Shown one piece after another: positions 27,677-36,038 of a DNA stretch of 64,000 nt. Location of the stretch: the NCBI RefSeq assembly GCF_030824435.1, contig NZ_JAVBXS010000027.1:1-64000 (forward strand), read 5' to 3'. Each line of letters opens with the position of its first letter. Position 1 is the stretch's first letter. Position numbers and translations under genes: made by a program. Source of the stretch: Rheinheimera sp. (lineage in GTDB: Bacteria > Pseudomonadota > Gammaproteobacteria > Enterobacterales > Alteromonadaceae). Below the pieces are notes generated by a model, which was given only the letters and a program-made list of their open reading frames with translations, had not been told where the DNA came from and made no database searches.

Positions 27677-28513
27677 ATGCGTAAATTAACCCTGCTGGTA
27701 TTGCTGCTGCAGCTAAGTAGCTGTAGTCAGTGGTGTGATTGTCAGAGTACCAAAGCCGACAGCAACAAAGATGTTAGCCATAGCACAGAGCCGTCGTTGT
27801 CGGAACAAATGCAGCAGGAGCAACAAGTTGCCAGCAGCGTTGCAACTGATGGCACTGTGATTGAAGACAGAGCCATGGCCGAAGCGCCACCGGTGCAGTC
27901 AGTGCAAACAGTCTCTCAGCTGGATAAGCTGATGGCAGAGCCAGGCGCCAAACCTATCTGGCCGGTGGTCAGCAAACCAGGTTTACAACGCAAATCTTTA
28001 CCTTCAGAGCAGCAGGCTGCTTTTCAGCAAGACAACAGTGCGCATATGGCGGTAATGTCGGTTTATCCGGATTTGCCACAAAGCCGTAAACAACTCACCG
28101 ATTATGCCGCTCAAATGGCTTTTAAACTGGCCGGTTTTGACGAATTAAAAGGGGCCAAAGTGGGAGTTACCAGCTTTGTCGAGTTTGATGACAGCCTGCA
28201 GCAAACCACGGCATTGGGTAATCAGTTTGCCGAAGCTATGGTGACCTTGCTACCTCAATACGGTGTTGATGTGATTGAATATAAACTCACCCGCGATATT
28301 GATGTCAGCCCAAGAGGGGATATTGCCTTGTCGCGGGATGTGCGTGAACTGCAAGAAGAAGTGGGCATGGACTATGTGATGACGGGAACCTTGGTGGCAA
28401 CACGCCGTGGTATTCAGATCAATAGCAGAATAGTGTCGGTACAAGGCCATAAAGTGATAGCAGCTGCCAGCACCATGGTGCCACATCTGGTGTTACAACA
28501 AATTCAGCCTTAA
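27677..28513 (+). CDS. FlgO-family lipoprotein, copy 3
   Basis: About 278 residues. The start at 27677, two bases after the preceding stop, has AGGGTGA upstream. Lipobox is LQLSSC; a Cys-rich bit (CDC) follows directly. An extended polar, Gln/Ser-rich segment (about 25-130) precedes the FlgO-type domain (AKVGVTSFVEFDD, TTALGNQFAEAM, ISPRGDIALSRDVRELQEE-like region, YVMTGTLVATRRGIQINSRIVSV). It closes the operon at a strong terminator. Confidence 0.85.
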   Translation: MRKLTLLVLLLQLSSCSQWCDCQSTKADSNKDVSHSTEPSLSEQMQQEQQVASSVATDGTVIEDRAMAEAPPVQSVQTVSQLDKLMAEPGAKPIWPVVSKPGLQRKSLPSEQQAAFQQDNSAHMAVMSVYPDLPQSRKQLTDYAAQMAFKLAGFDELKGAKVGVTSFVEFDDSLQQTTALGNQFAEAMVTLLPQYGVDVIEYKLTRDIDVSPRGDIALSRDVRELQEEVGMDYVMTGTLVATRRGIQINSRIVSVQGHKVIAAASTMVPHLVLQQIQP

Positions 28514-28576
28514 AAGCGTGGCGGTAGTTTTGGTAAAAAAGCCAAAAAACTGTTCCGCGGCATAGATAAAAACGAC

Positions 28577-28603
28577 AAAACGGCAGCTTAGCGCTGCCGT
28601 TTT
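28577..28603 (+). terminator. intrinsic terminator of the flgO operon
   Basis: AAAACGGCAGC-TTAGC-GCTGCCGTTTT, an 11-bp stem followed by more T residues, 63 bases after the third FlgO gene. The remaining bases up to the tRNA at 28812 hold nothing recognisable. Confidence 0.9.
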
Positions 28604-28811
28604 TTATTGGTTTTTTTATTGGGTCTCATGCAAAGCCCCCGGATCAGCAAGGATACCTCCCATTTTGCTTGGGTGATTTTTGCTGTTGGACTTTGGCTGT
28701 AGCAGTTTATGCAGCGGACCTTTTGGTGCTCAGATTATTTCAGGAAAAGGCTATTTCAGTAAAATGTTCTATCGGGGAAATAAAGAGTGGAGATTGCTGC
28801 CATTTGCCAAA

Positions 28812-28886
28812 TGGCGGCCCCAACAGGAATCGAACCTGTAACTGCCCCTTAGGAGGGGGCCGTTATATCCATTTAACTATGGGGCC
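28812..28886 (-). tRNA. tRNA-Arg (anticodon CCT)
   Basis: A 75-base tRNA on the minus strand. The acceptor stem pairs GGCCCCA with TGGGGCC, the T arm has GGTTCGATTCC, the anticodon stem is GCCCC/GGGGC around the loop CTCCTAA, with anticodon CCT (bases 28851-28853), and the 3' CCA is encoded. It reads the rare arginine codon AGG. It lies between the flgO operon and flgT; no integrated element or att repeat was seen beside it. Confidence 0.96.
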
Positions 28887-29028
28887 ATTTGTTTCTGCTT
28901 TGTGCTGAAAAGAGGCAACAACACAAAGGCGCCACATGCTGCTAAAAATGTGGCCTTTTGTCAATTGATGGCTGATTTATTTGCGGTATTTGTTTGATAA
29001 TCAAACAGCTGAGTTAAAAATGCTGCTG

Positions 29029-30198
29029 TTATTCTTGTTCTACCCATTCATCCTTGACCACAGTTTTAGCGGCCTGGGCTAAATCACCGACTTGCACATT
29101 GGCCAGCAGTTGACCATCCACACTTTGTGCCCAAGCTGCTTCGTGACTCAGTTGTGTAATTTTGACTGTCATATTGGTCACTGCCAACAAAGGCTGGGTT
29201 TGACCAAAGTTGTCATTCAGTTCCCGCCGATGCACCAAAGTGAAAGTATCACCGATTTGTACCCCATGTGCACTGCCAAGGTTGAGCAAAACCTGATTGT
29301 CCCGCACCTGTAACAGCTCTGCGACTACAGGCTCACAACGAATGGCTTCTTCTACATCCAACACTGCGGCGTCCAGCACGCGCTCGGCTGCCTGACCATA
29401 ACTGCTTTGCCAAAAACGATGGTATTGCGGGTCCAAAGCTGTGGTTTTACGCACCCGCCAAATAGCCGACGTCTGATATTTTTGCTGCAGTACCAGACGG
29501 GCTTCTGCTAAATCAAACACCGATAATTGCAGATGGTAAAAACGTTCGCGATCTTTGTCAGTCCAGAACTGCCAGTTGGTGCCGCTGCTTTCGCCCAAAG
29601 ACACATCGTTGAGCGTAGCGCTCAGCACATAACGGGCACCATATTGCCGCGCTATCGCTTTACGTTCGTTGTAGCTTAAGCGACCCACATCCAGCGGGGC
29701 AGGCAGAGTTTGGGTCCAGCTGCTTTGGCTGAGCTCCGTCAGTTTGTCGTTAAAAAGTTCACTGCTGACTTTACCCAGTTCAAACAGGTCGCCAATTACG
29801 GCTTGTTCAGGCACTTTTAGTTTAAAAGGAGCTATGAGTAGCTTCTTTTTATAAGCAACATTAGGGCAGGCGGCTTCACCCGGCACTATGTCGGCTCTGA
29901 TAGTCACTTCAAAAGTACCGTTTGTTGCGCGCTCCGATACCAGATGCACCTGCTGTACTTCACCGTGGCTTTTAAGCTGCATACTGTCTTGTGTCAAAAG
30001 ACCGTCAGTGACTTGCTGTACACTGCGCACTGACACGCCGGCAAACAATAAAGCCCGTTTAACCGCATCTTCAGTGGCCTGAGCCCTTGCTGCGGCCTGA
30101 TCGCCGTTACGAATAGCCGCCTGACCCGTGGTTTCATACCACTCGGCCTGCGCCTGTCCTGCCAGGATCAGCAACATGGCAGCTGCTAACTTTTGCAT
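29029..30198 (-). CDS. flgT: flagellar H-ring/assembly protein FlgT
   Basis: A 389-residue periplasmic protein with a signal peptide (KLAAAMLLILAGQAQA). The N-terminal part (ARAQATEDAVKRALLFAGVSVRSV) and middle beta-rich part (KKLLIAPFKLKVPEQAVIGDL; YGARYVLSATLNDVSLG) fit FlgT of the Vibrio polar flagellum, which forms the H ring around the basal body and helps stator assembly. The C-terminal domain has LNLGSAHGVQIGDTFTLVHR. A minus-strand sigma-54 promoter sits 34-48 bases upstream, back to back with that of flgP. Confidence 0.92.
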   Translation of the reverse strand: MQKLAAAMLLILAGQAQAEWYETTGQAAIRNGDQAAARAQATEDAVKRALLFAGVSVRSVQQVTDGLLTQDSMQLKSHGEVQQVHLVSERATNGTFEVTIRADIVPGEAACPNVAYKKKLLIAPFKLKVPEQAVIGDLFELGKVSSELFNDKLTELSQSSWTQTLPAPLDVGRLSYNERKAIARQYGARYVLSATLNDVSLGESSGTNWQFWTDKDRERFYHLQLSVFDLAEARLVLQQKYQTSAIWRVRKTTALDPQYHRFWQSSYGQAAERVLDAAVLDVEEAIRCEPVVAELLQVRDNQVLLNLGSAHGVQIGDTFTLVHRRELNDNFGQTQPLLAVTNMTVKITQLSHEAAWAQSVDGQLLANVQVGDLAQAAKTVVKDEWVEQE

Positions 30199-30230
30199 AT
30201 TGTGTTCTCCACCTCTTGATACAAGGTCAA

Positions 30231-30246
30231 AGCAATTAACGTGCCT
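30231..30246 (-). promoter_or_regulatory. sigma-54 promoter of flgT
   Basis: On the minus strand AGGCACG-TTAA-TTGCT, with GG and GC ten bases apart. Transcription would start about 22 bases before the flgT ATG. Confidence 0.75.
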
Positions 30247-30267
30247 GCTCTGTTGGAAACATAATTA

Positions 30268-30283
30268 TGGCTTGAATTCTGCA
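30268..30283 (+). promoter_or_regulatory. sigma-54 promoter of flgP
   Basis: TGGCTTG-AATT-CTGCA, GG and GC ten bases apart, about 90 bases upstream of the flgP ATG. Its -24 element is only 22 bases from the oppositely facing -24 element of flgT. Confidence 0.7.
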
Positions 30284-30373
30284 AGGTTTCTGTTGAATAA
30301 GGTTTCCACAAGGGTATCAGTCAGGCGCCATCAAACTTTGCCACTGGCTGTGCCAAACGACAGAAGGTGAATA

Positions 30374-30829
30374 ATGAACAAATTTTTGCTGCCATTGTTA
30401 GCCAGCCTGGCACTTTCAGGTTGTAGTTTGTTTATGGATAAAGAAGTGCAATGGGAATCTGTGCCACCGGATAATTTTCCGCTGATCAAAGCTGTGGGTT
30501 ATGCACCTTTAACAGAACAAAAAGCCAACAGCGAAGAAGAACGGATGCTGATGGCGATGAAAGCTTCCAAGCTGGAAGCTTATAAAGAGCTGGCGGAACA
30601 GGTATATGGCCAAAAAGTAGATTACAAAGTGACGATGGGGCAGGCGCTGCTTGGTAATGAACAGCTGCGAGCTTCATTACAAGGCGTGATCCGTGGCGCC
30701 AGAGTGGTGAAAACTTACCCGGTAGGGCAGTTTTATGTCACTGAAATGGAACTGGATTTCAGGCAAGTGTATGACCTGTACCAAAATGCCCAGCCGGTTC
30801 GGCGGGTGAAGTCAGTGAAATATTATTAA
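30374..30829 (+). CDS. flgP: flagellar outer-membrane lipoprotein FlgP (LPP20 family)
   Basis: A 151-residue lipoprotein (lipobox LALSGC) with an LPP20-type domain: KAVGYAPLTEQKANSEEERML, MKASKLEAYKELAEQVYG and VIRGARVVKTYPVGQFYV. FlgP is an outer-membrane ring lipoprotein required for motility in Vibrio and Campylobacter. The ribosome site AGAAGGTGA precedes the ATG. In Vibrio flgO and flgP are adjacent; here tRNA-Arg and flgT lie between them. Confidence 0.93.
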   Translation: MNKFLLPLLASLALSGCSLFMDKEVQWESVPPDNFPLIKAVGYAPLTEQKANSEEERMLMAMKASKLEAYKELAEQVYGQKVDYKVTMGQALLGNEQLRASLQGVIRGARVVKTYPVGQFYVTEMELDFRQVYDLYQNAQPVRRVKSVKYY

Positions 30830-30859
30830 CCAGATGGCTGAACACCAAAAAACCAAATA

Positions 30860-30886
30860 AAAACAGCGGCCATGAGCCGCTGTTTT
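30860..30886. terminator. bidirectional terminator between flgP and flgN
   Basis: AAAACAGCGGC-CATGA-GCCGCTGTTTTT, an 11-bp stem with A and T runs on either side, so it can end transcription from both converging genes. Confidence 0.88.
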
Positions 30887-30907
30887 TATTGAGTAAAACC
30901 ATTCAAT

Positions 30908-31339
30908 TCAGGCCTTAATACCACTGCCTTTGTTGTCGACCGCAGGTTTGCCTTTGGCCGTATAAGTCAGGCCGGATTTGCCACGGTTTTGCAATAATTC
31001 ATGTTTAAAGCGTTCCACTATTAACTGGCTTTGTTGCAATGTCAGGCTGTTAATTTCGTTTTGTTCTTTGCACTGCTGCAGCACATCGTCAATAGCCTGC
31101 AGTTTTTCAACAAACCAGGGCTGGGTTTTCAGTTCAGTTAAGTTGGGAATTGCGGCAATTTGGGCGTCAAGTTGCTGAATTTGTTCTAAGCATTCCAGTT
31201 TAACTGCACAACACTTATCAAGCTCTTCGACATTACGGCTGGCAATAGCGGCCAACTCAGATTTTAATAACGCCAAAAGCACCATAAGGTGCTCTTGTTG
31301 TTTTTCGAACAAAGGAAGGATGAGGGCCGGTTCAATCAT
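30908..31339 (-). CDS. flgN: flagellar export chaperone FlgN
   Basis: A 143-residue, mostly helical protein with the FlgN fold: EKQQEHLMVLLALLKSELAAIASRNVEELDKC, then LEQIQQLDAQI and a coiled-coil end. It binds hook-associated proteins FlgK and FlgL before export. Its start overlaps the flgM stop by four bases (ATGA), so the two are translationally coupled, as usual. Confidence 0.92.
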   Translation of the reverse strand: MIEPALILPLFEKQQEHLMVLLALLKSELAAIASRNVEELDKCCAVKLECLEQIQQLDAQIAAIPNLTELKTQPWFVEKLQAIDDVLQQCKEQNEINSLTLQQSQLIVERFKHELLQNRGKSGLTYTAKGKPAVDNKGSGIKA

Positions 31340-31659
31340 TTTTTGTCGAACAGTTCGCCTTCGAACTGCATGATCCGTCTGGCCAGTGCTTCCACATTAA
31401 TTTTGTATCTGCCTTCAGCAATGGCTTGTTTAATTTTATCGACCTTTTCCTGATCGATGCCAGAACTGTTGCTCGCTTTCTCCTGCGCTTTGGTAAACTG
31501 CTGCGCCTGAGTAGTCAGAGACACCGAATCCTGCTTTTGTGCTGGCGCACTCATATTCACTTGTTGCTGTGCAACTTGTTGTTTCTGAATGCTTTGATCA
31601 ACTTTGTCAGTTTTCACTGTGGTGGCGTTCTGCACACCTTGATTGACATTAATCGCCAT
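31336..31659 (-). CDS. flgM: anti-sigma-28 factor FlgM
   Basis: A 107-residue protein with a disordered, Gln-rich first half and the FlgM helical C-terminus (DQEKVDKIKQAIAEGRYKINVEALARRIMQFE). It holds FliA inactive until the hook is complete and it is exported. A very good sigma-28 promoter lies in front of it, so it is under feedback by the factor it inhibits. Confidence 0.95.
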   Translation of the reverse strand: MAINVNQGVQNATTVKTDKVDQSIQKQQVAQQQVNMSAPAQKQDSVSLTTQAQQFTKAQEKASNSSGIDQEKVDKIKQAIAEGRYKINVEALARRIMQFEGELFDKK

Positions 31660-31702
31660 AATTCACCCCTCATCAGACCCTTTGGCCTATTCCTTAAACT
31701 CT

Positions 31703-31729
31703 TTAACGGCCGCCGGCACAAAAACTTTA
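31703..31729 (-). promoter_or_regulatory. sigma-28 (FliA) promoter of flgMN
   Basis: On the minus strand TAAAGTTT-N11-GCCGTTAA, a single mismatch from the consensus TAAAGTTT-N11-GCCGATAA. It sits in the short space between flgA and flgM, about 45 bases before the flgM start. Confidence 0.88.
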
Positions 31730-31736
31730 GAACTTT

Positions 31737-32450
31737 TTACAACTTTATTTCGGCTTTTTTGACCGCCGTAACAACAGCACTGATAATTCGTTGTGATTGA
31801 ATGTTTTGCAACCGCACAGTGTCGCCAAAACTGCCATCCTGCAACGCTGTTGCCTGAGTGCTGACCGAGAGTGTGCTGGAAATACCTTCAATTGTAACAA
31901 TATCGCCCTTACATACAAGACAAAGATCAGACTGTGTCAACATTTGTCCGGCATTCAGCGCTTTTTTAGTTCTGGCGCCTAATACCTGTTGTGGATCTGC
32001 AACCAGCTGGTCCCTGCTTTGTATGACATCAATATCGGCCGTTTTAAGCATTTCTGCAGTTAAATAACTGCCCGCCGGTATTTTTTGATTACTGACGACC
32101 GCGCTTAGCATCTGGCGCATCCGCAGCGGCACAAACAGCTGCCAGCCGTTGTGGTCAGGACAGTGGATTCTGACAGTATTTTGACGCTGAAGTTTTGGCG
32201 TCACCAGACTGAATTCGGGTTGGCTGTCACAACTTTTGTCGGCAAGACGTGTATCCAGCGGATAAAGTTGTGCCTGCAGCTGGCTCTGTTCCATTTGTTG
32301 CAGTTGTTGTTGCAACCAGGCAGAAGCCTGAGCGGACAATTCAGCCATGCTGTAAGACGCAGCAGAGGCACTGTAACTGCAATGTAAAAACAGTACTGAC
32401 AACAGCAATTTGGCGACAGTCAGGGGCAAAAATTTATCGTACATTTTCAT
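31737..32450 (-). CDS. flgA: flagellar P-ring chaperone FlgA
   Basis: A 237-residue exported protein with a signal peptide (KLLLSVLFLHCSYSASA). The SAF/FlgA domain is visible: VSNQKIPAGSYLTAEML, QQVLGARTKKALNAGQML, then GDIVTIEGISSTLSVSTQATALQDGSFGD and IVTAV near the end. It helps assemble the FlgI P ring in the periplasm. The start is the ATG at 32450 or the one six bases later; no strong ribosome site is seen for either. Confidence 0.93.
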   Translation of the reverse strand: MKMYDKFLPLTVAKLLLSVLFLHCSYSASAASYSMAELSAQASAWLQQQLQQMEQSQLQAQLYPLDTRLADKSCDSQPEFSLVTPKLQRQNTVRIHCPDHNGWQLFVPLRMRQMLSAVVSNQKIPAGSYLTAEMLKTADIDVIQSRDQLVADPQQVLGARTKKALNAGQMLTQSDLCLVCKGDIVTIEGISSTLSVSTQATALQDGSFGDTVRLQNIQSQRIISAVVTAVKKAEIKL

Positions 32451-32537
32451 AATGTTTCAGCTATGCTTTATCGGCAAAGGGCTATAACATACCAAGTATG
32501 TCAATTTTTCAGTGACTTGCCGCAGTCTTTCCTCCGC

Positions 32538-32553
32538 TGCAAGAATCGATCCT
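32538..32553 (-). promoter_or_regulatory. possible sigma-54 promoter of flgA
   Basis: On the minus strand AGGATCG-ATTC-TTGCA with GG and GC at the right distance, about 90 bases upstream of flgA. It overlaps the untranslated leader of the divergent cheV and the -24 half is weak. Confidence 0.45.
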
Positions 32554-32574
32554 GAAATTTTCTGGGAGTCTCAC

Positions 32575-33504
32575 ATGGCGGGTATTCTTGATTCTGTTAA
32601 CCAGCGCACCCAGTTGGTTGGGCAAAACCGGCTGGAGTTGTTGTTGTTCCGGTTAGCGGGTCGGCAGCGTTTTGGTATTAACGTTTTTAAAGTGAGGGAA
32701 GTTTTGCAGTGCCCGCCACTGACAGCCATTCCCAAACGTAATAAATTTGTCCGTGGTATCGCCCATATCCGCGGCCAGACCATTTCAGTGATTGATTTAA
32801 GCCTGGCAACAGGTGGCCGTCCTATTGAAAACCTTAAAGACAGTTTTATTATCATCGCCGAATACAATAGATCAGTGCAGGGTTTTTTAGTGAACTCAGT
32901 TGAACGTATTATCAATATCAACTGGGAATCTATTATGCCGCCGCCAAAAGGCACAGGCGGACGTCAAAGTTACCTCACCGCAGTGACAGAAATTGACAAA
33001 GAACTGGTCGAAATTATCGATGTAGAAAAAATCCTCGAAGAAATTTCGCCATCACCCACCACTATTACTGCAGCTGTAGAAACTGAATCTATCATGGCTG
33101 ATTTGGGTGACAGAACTATTCTGATTGCCGACGACTCCGCAGTGGCCCGTAATCAGGTTAAAAGAGCGCTGGAAGGCTTGGGTGTCACTATGCATCTGGT
33201 GAAAAACGGCCGTGAAGCTTTAACCTACCTGCAGGAAGTTGCCGCTACTTGTGAAGAGTCGATCACCGAAAAAATCGGTTTGTTAATCTCCGATATCGAA
33301 ATGCCGGAAATGGATGGTTATACCCTGACGGCAGAAATCCGCCTTGATCAAAAACTGAAAAAATTGCATGTGATCCTACACACTTCGTTAAGTGGTGTGT
33401 TTAATCAGCAAATGGTACAAAAAGTTGGTGCAGATGACTTTATCGCCAAGTTTAATCCTGATGAACTTGGTGAGTCGGTGCGCAAGTGGTTACATACTGA
33501 TTGA
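32575..33504 (+). CDS. cheV: chemotaxis coupling protein CheV
   Basis: 309 residues from the ATG at 32575 (GGGAG upstream); a GTG at 32512 would add 21 unlikely residues. The first 160 residues are a CheW-like adaptor domain (LLLFRLAGRQRFGINVFKVREVL). A response-regulator receiver domain follows (ILIADDSAVARNQV, phospho-acceptor Asp in LLISDIEMPEMDGY). CheV links chemoreceptors to the kinase CheA and adapts by phosphorylation. Its place beside cheR and flgB is typical of Vibrio, Shewanella and Pseudomonas. Confidence 0.95.
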   Translation: MAGILDSVNQRTQLVGQNRLELLLFRLAGRQRFGINVFKVREVLQCPPLTAIPKRNKFVRGIAHIRGQTISVIDLSLATGGRPIENLKDSFIIIAEYNRSVQGFLVNSVERIININWESIMPPPKGTGGRQSYLTAVTEIDKELVEIIDVEKILEEISPSPTTITAAVETESIMADLGDRTILIADDSAVARNQVKRALEGLGVTMHLVKNGREALTYLQEVAATCEESITEKIGLLISDIEMPEMDGYTLTAEIRLDQKLKKLHVILHTSLSGVFNQQMVQKVGADDFIAKFNPDELGESVRKWLHTD

Positions 33505-33518
33505 TAGGTGGCATCGCA

Positions 33519-34352
33519 GTGGCGAATAAAGAGCTGCATGACAGTGAGTACAAGTTGTTCCGGGATTTCCTTGAACAGCAGTGCGGCATAGTGCTGGGCG
33601 ACAATAAACAGTATCTGGTCAAAAGCCGGCTTGGTCCTTTAATGCAACGTTTTAATCTGGCCACTTTATCTGAACTGGTCAGTAAAACGCTGAGCCCTTT
33701 TGAGCGGCAACTTCGTTCCGCTGTGATTGATGCCATGACCACCAACGAAACTTTATGGTTTCGCGATACCTATCCGTATGAACTCCTGAAAAAACAAATT
33801 TTTCCTGAACTGGAAAAGGATCACCGCACCGTCAAAATTTGGTCAGCGGCCAGTTCTTCCGGTCAGGAGCCTTATTCTATTGCGATGACAGCCCTTGAAT
33901 ATCAGGCGCAGCGGCCTTCGGCCTTCAGCCTGGGTGTGCATATTCTGGGCACAGACATCTCCAATGCCATGCTGGAGCATTGTCAGCGTGCTGAGTATGA
34001 TGGCCTGGCGTTGTCCAGAGGTTTGTCTCCCGAGCGGCGCAGCAAGTTTTTTGAAGACAGTGGGAATGGCATGATGCGGGTGCGGGATGCCGCCCGGAAA
34101 AATGTGTCATTTCGCCATCTGAATTTACTCGACAGTTATACCTTGTTGGGGAAGTTCGACATAATTTTTTGTCGTAACGTGTTGATTTATTTCTCTCCTG
34201 AAGTCAAAGCCAAGATTATTCGCCAGTTTGCGCAGTCATTGAATCCAAGGGGTTATCTGTTTTTGGGTGCCTCTGAGTCTTTGTCGAGTGTGAATACTGA
34301 TTTTGAAATGTTGCGTTGTAATCCCGGCATTATTTATCGCCGCAAAAACTAA
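33519..34352 (+). CDS. cheR: chemotaxis protein methyltransferase CheR
   Basis: About 277 residues. The GTG at 33519 (ANKELHDSEYK) has AGGTGG eight bases upstream and suits the family better than the TTG at 33501. The N-terminal helical domain (EYKLFRDFLEQQCGIVL) is followed by the SAM-binding core (IWSAASSSGQEPYSIAM) and FCRNVLIYFS. It methylates glutamates of chemoreceptors using S-adenosylmethionine. It lies directly after cheV. Confidence 0.95.
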   Translation: MANKELHDSEYKLFRDFLEQQCGIVLGDNKQYLVKSRLGPLMQRFNLATLSELVSKTLSPFERQLRSAVIDAMTTNETLWFRDTYPYELLKKQIFPELEKDHRTVKIWSAASSSGQEPYSIAMTALEYQAQRPSAFSLGVHILGTDISNAMLEHCQRAEYDGLALSRGLSPERRSKFFEDSGNGMMRVRDAARKNVSFRHLNLLDSYTLLGKFDIIFCRNVLIYFSPEVKAKIIRQFAQSLNPRGYLFLGASESLSSVNTDFEMLRCNPGIIYRRKN

Positions 34353-34440
34353 AATCTGGTGCATGCCGCTAGATGCCGGTCTTATGACCATTCGCTGAAC
34401 CCCGCTTATTTCACTACTTTACACCACCAATTTAAATTTC

Positions 34441-34456
34441 TGGCCTGAGTTTTGCT
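34441..34456 (+). promoter_or_regulatory. sigma-54 promoter of flgBCDE
   Basis: TGGCCTG-AGTT-TTGCT with GG and GC ten bases apart, 39 bases upstream of the flgB ATG. Confidence 0.78.
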
Positions 34457-34494
34457 AAAGAAATTCTGTCATTCACAGAATAGAGTGCAGCAAC

Positions 34495-34896
34495 ATGGCA
34501 ATCAGTTTCGACAAAGCCTTTGGTCTTCATCCAGAAGGGATGTTACTCAGAGAGAAGCGCTCAGCAATATTGGCCGATAACATCGCCAACGCTGATACCC
34601 CGGGATTTAAAGCCAAGGATCTGGATTTTCAGACGGCATTAGCCAATGCCCGGTCGCACCAGAGCGCTTCAGTCAGCCGCACTCATGAAAAACATTTTGT
34701 GATTTCCAGTGATATGCGTCATGAAGTGAAGTTTCGCAATGTTGAACAAACCGATACCGGTGACGGCAACAGTGTTGATATTCACCGCGAGCGTAATGCG
34801 TTCAGCCAGAACAGTATGGAATATCAGGCGTCACTGAACTTTCTGAATGGAAAAATCAGTGGTTTGAAAAAAGCCTTAGGTGGAGGTCAATCCTAA
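34495..34896 (+). CDS. flgB: flagellar proximal rod protein FlgB
   Basis: A 133-residue rod protein: LREKRSAILADNIANADTPG at the N-terminus is the flagellar rod/hook signature, and the C-terminal NSMEYQASLNFLNGKISGL is typical of FlgB. It has no signal peptide, as it is exported by the flagellar type III system. Its stop overlaps the flgC start by one base. Confidence 0.96.
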   Translation: MAISFDKAFGLHPEGMLLREKRSAILADNIANADTPGFKAKDLDFQTALANARSHQSASVSRTHEKHFVISSDMRHEVKFRNVEQTDTGDGNSVDIHRERNAFSQNSMEYQASLNFLNGKISGLKKALGGGQS

Positions 34897-35309
34897 TGAG
34901 TTTATATCGGGTGTTTGATATTGCAGGTTCAGGTTTAACGGCGCAGGCGCTGCGGCTGAATACCACTGCCAGTAACATTGCCAATGCCAATACGGTCAGT
35001 AGTAGCATCGATCAGACCTATAGAGGTCGTCATCCGGTGTTTGCTGCCGAATTAGACCGGGCACAGGAACAGCAGGGTGCTGGTGTCAAAGTGATGGGTA
35101 TTGTTGAAAGTGATGCGCCATTGACTACTGAATACAATCCAAGCCATCCAATGGCGGATGAAAACGGTTTTATCTACAAGCCTAATGTCAATGTGATTGA
35201 AGAGATGGCCAACATGATTTCCGCCAGTCGTTCATACGACGCCAATGTGCAGATAGCCGACGCAGCTAAACAAATGCTGAGTCGCACCCTGACACTTGGT
35301 CAGCGCTAA
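34896..35309 (+). CDS. flgC: flagellar proximal rod protein FlgC
   Basis: A 137-residue rod protein. It has the N-terminal rod signature (LRLNTTASNIANANTVSS) and the FlgC end (PNVNVIEEMANMISASRSYDANVQI). The GGAGG-like site lies inside the end of flgB and the start overlaps its stop. It forms the rod with FlgB, FlgF and FlgG. Confidence 0.96.
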   Translation: MSLYRVFDIAGSGLTAQALRLNTTASNIANANTVSSSIDQTYRGRHPVFAAELDRAQEQQGAGVKVMGIVESDAPLTTEYNPSHPMADENGFIYKPNVNVIEEMANMISASRSYDANVQIADAAKQMLSRTLTLGQR

Positions 35310-35319
35310 GGAGTAAGCA

Positions 35320-36018
35320 ATGACAACGGTCAGTAACAATACCAGCAACAGTTATCTGGATAGTCTCAAAGGTGCCAATGCGACCAAAGACAAAACGGAT
35401 GCTGAAAAAGCCGGGGCATTAACCCAGGCCGACTTTTTTGCGTTGTTAACACAACAACTGGCATTTCAGGATCCGACCAAACCTGTTGAAAATGATCAGA
35501 TGATCGCTCAGATGACCAATTTCACCATGGCCGATGGTATCAGCTCGCTCAATACCAACTTTAAAGATTTTGCCAGCAGTATGGATTCGAATCAGGCGCT
35601 GCAGGCATCCAGTCTGGTTGGTCGCACCGTTAGGGTGAGCTCAGATCAACTGCCTTTTGACGGCACTAATATGACGGTTGGATCGACCGAAGTGCCGGCT
35701 AACACCAGTTTATTGACGGTGAAAATTTATAACGCAGCGGGTGAACTGGTGCGTTCTGAGCCGGCGGAAAGCCCGGCCAGCGGTAAATTCGATTTTGCCT
35801 GGGATGGTAACAATGACGCCGGTACTACATTGCCCAAAGGCATCTATACCGTCAAAGTTGAAGCCACTGTGAATGGCAAGACCGAAGCATTACCCACTTC
35901 TTCTTATGTACCGGTAACCAGCGTGACGCTTGGCAAAGGTACAGGTGACATGACATTAAATCTGTTTGGTTTAGGTGCGAAAAAACTGGCAGATATTTTA
36001 GAAATTGCAGCGGGTTAA
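35320..36018 (+). CDS. flgD: flagellar hook capping protein FlgD
   Basis: A 232-residue scaffold. The conserved N-terminal region is LTQADFFALLTQQLAFQDPTKPVEND, followed by MTNFTMADGI. A FlgD Ig-like/Tudor region comes next (SLLTVKIYNAAGELVRSE; FDFAWDGNNDAGTTLPKG). It caps the growing hook and allows FlgE subunits to polymerise. Confidence 0.95.
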   Translation: MTTVSNNTSNSYLDSLKGANATKDKTDAEKAGALTQADFFALLTQQLAFQDPTKPVENDQMIAQMTNFTMADGISSLNTNFKDFASSMDSNQALQASSLVGRTVRVSSDQLPFDGTNMTVGSTEVPANTSLLTVKIYNAAGELVRSEPAESPASGKFDFAWDGNNDAGTTLPKGIYTVKVEATVNGKTEALPTSSYVPVTSVTLGKGTGDMTLNLFGLGAKKLADILEIAAG

Positions 36019-36038
36019 CTCCGTCAACGAGGTGAACT

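Noticed and set aside
28812-28886. tRNA-Arg as an integration site for a mobile element
   Set aside because: No integrase gene, no repeated 3' tRNA end and no change in gene character on either side.
32468-32475. GCCGATAA on the minus strand before flgA as a sigma-28 -10 element
   Set aside because: The matching -35 position reads TGGTATGT, far from TAAAGTTT, and the start would lie about ten bases before the ATG.
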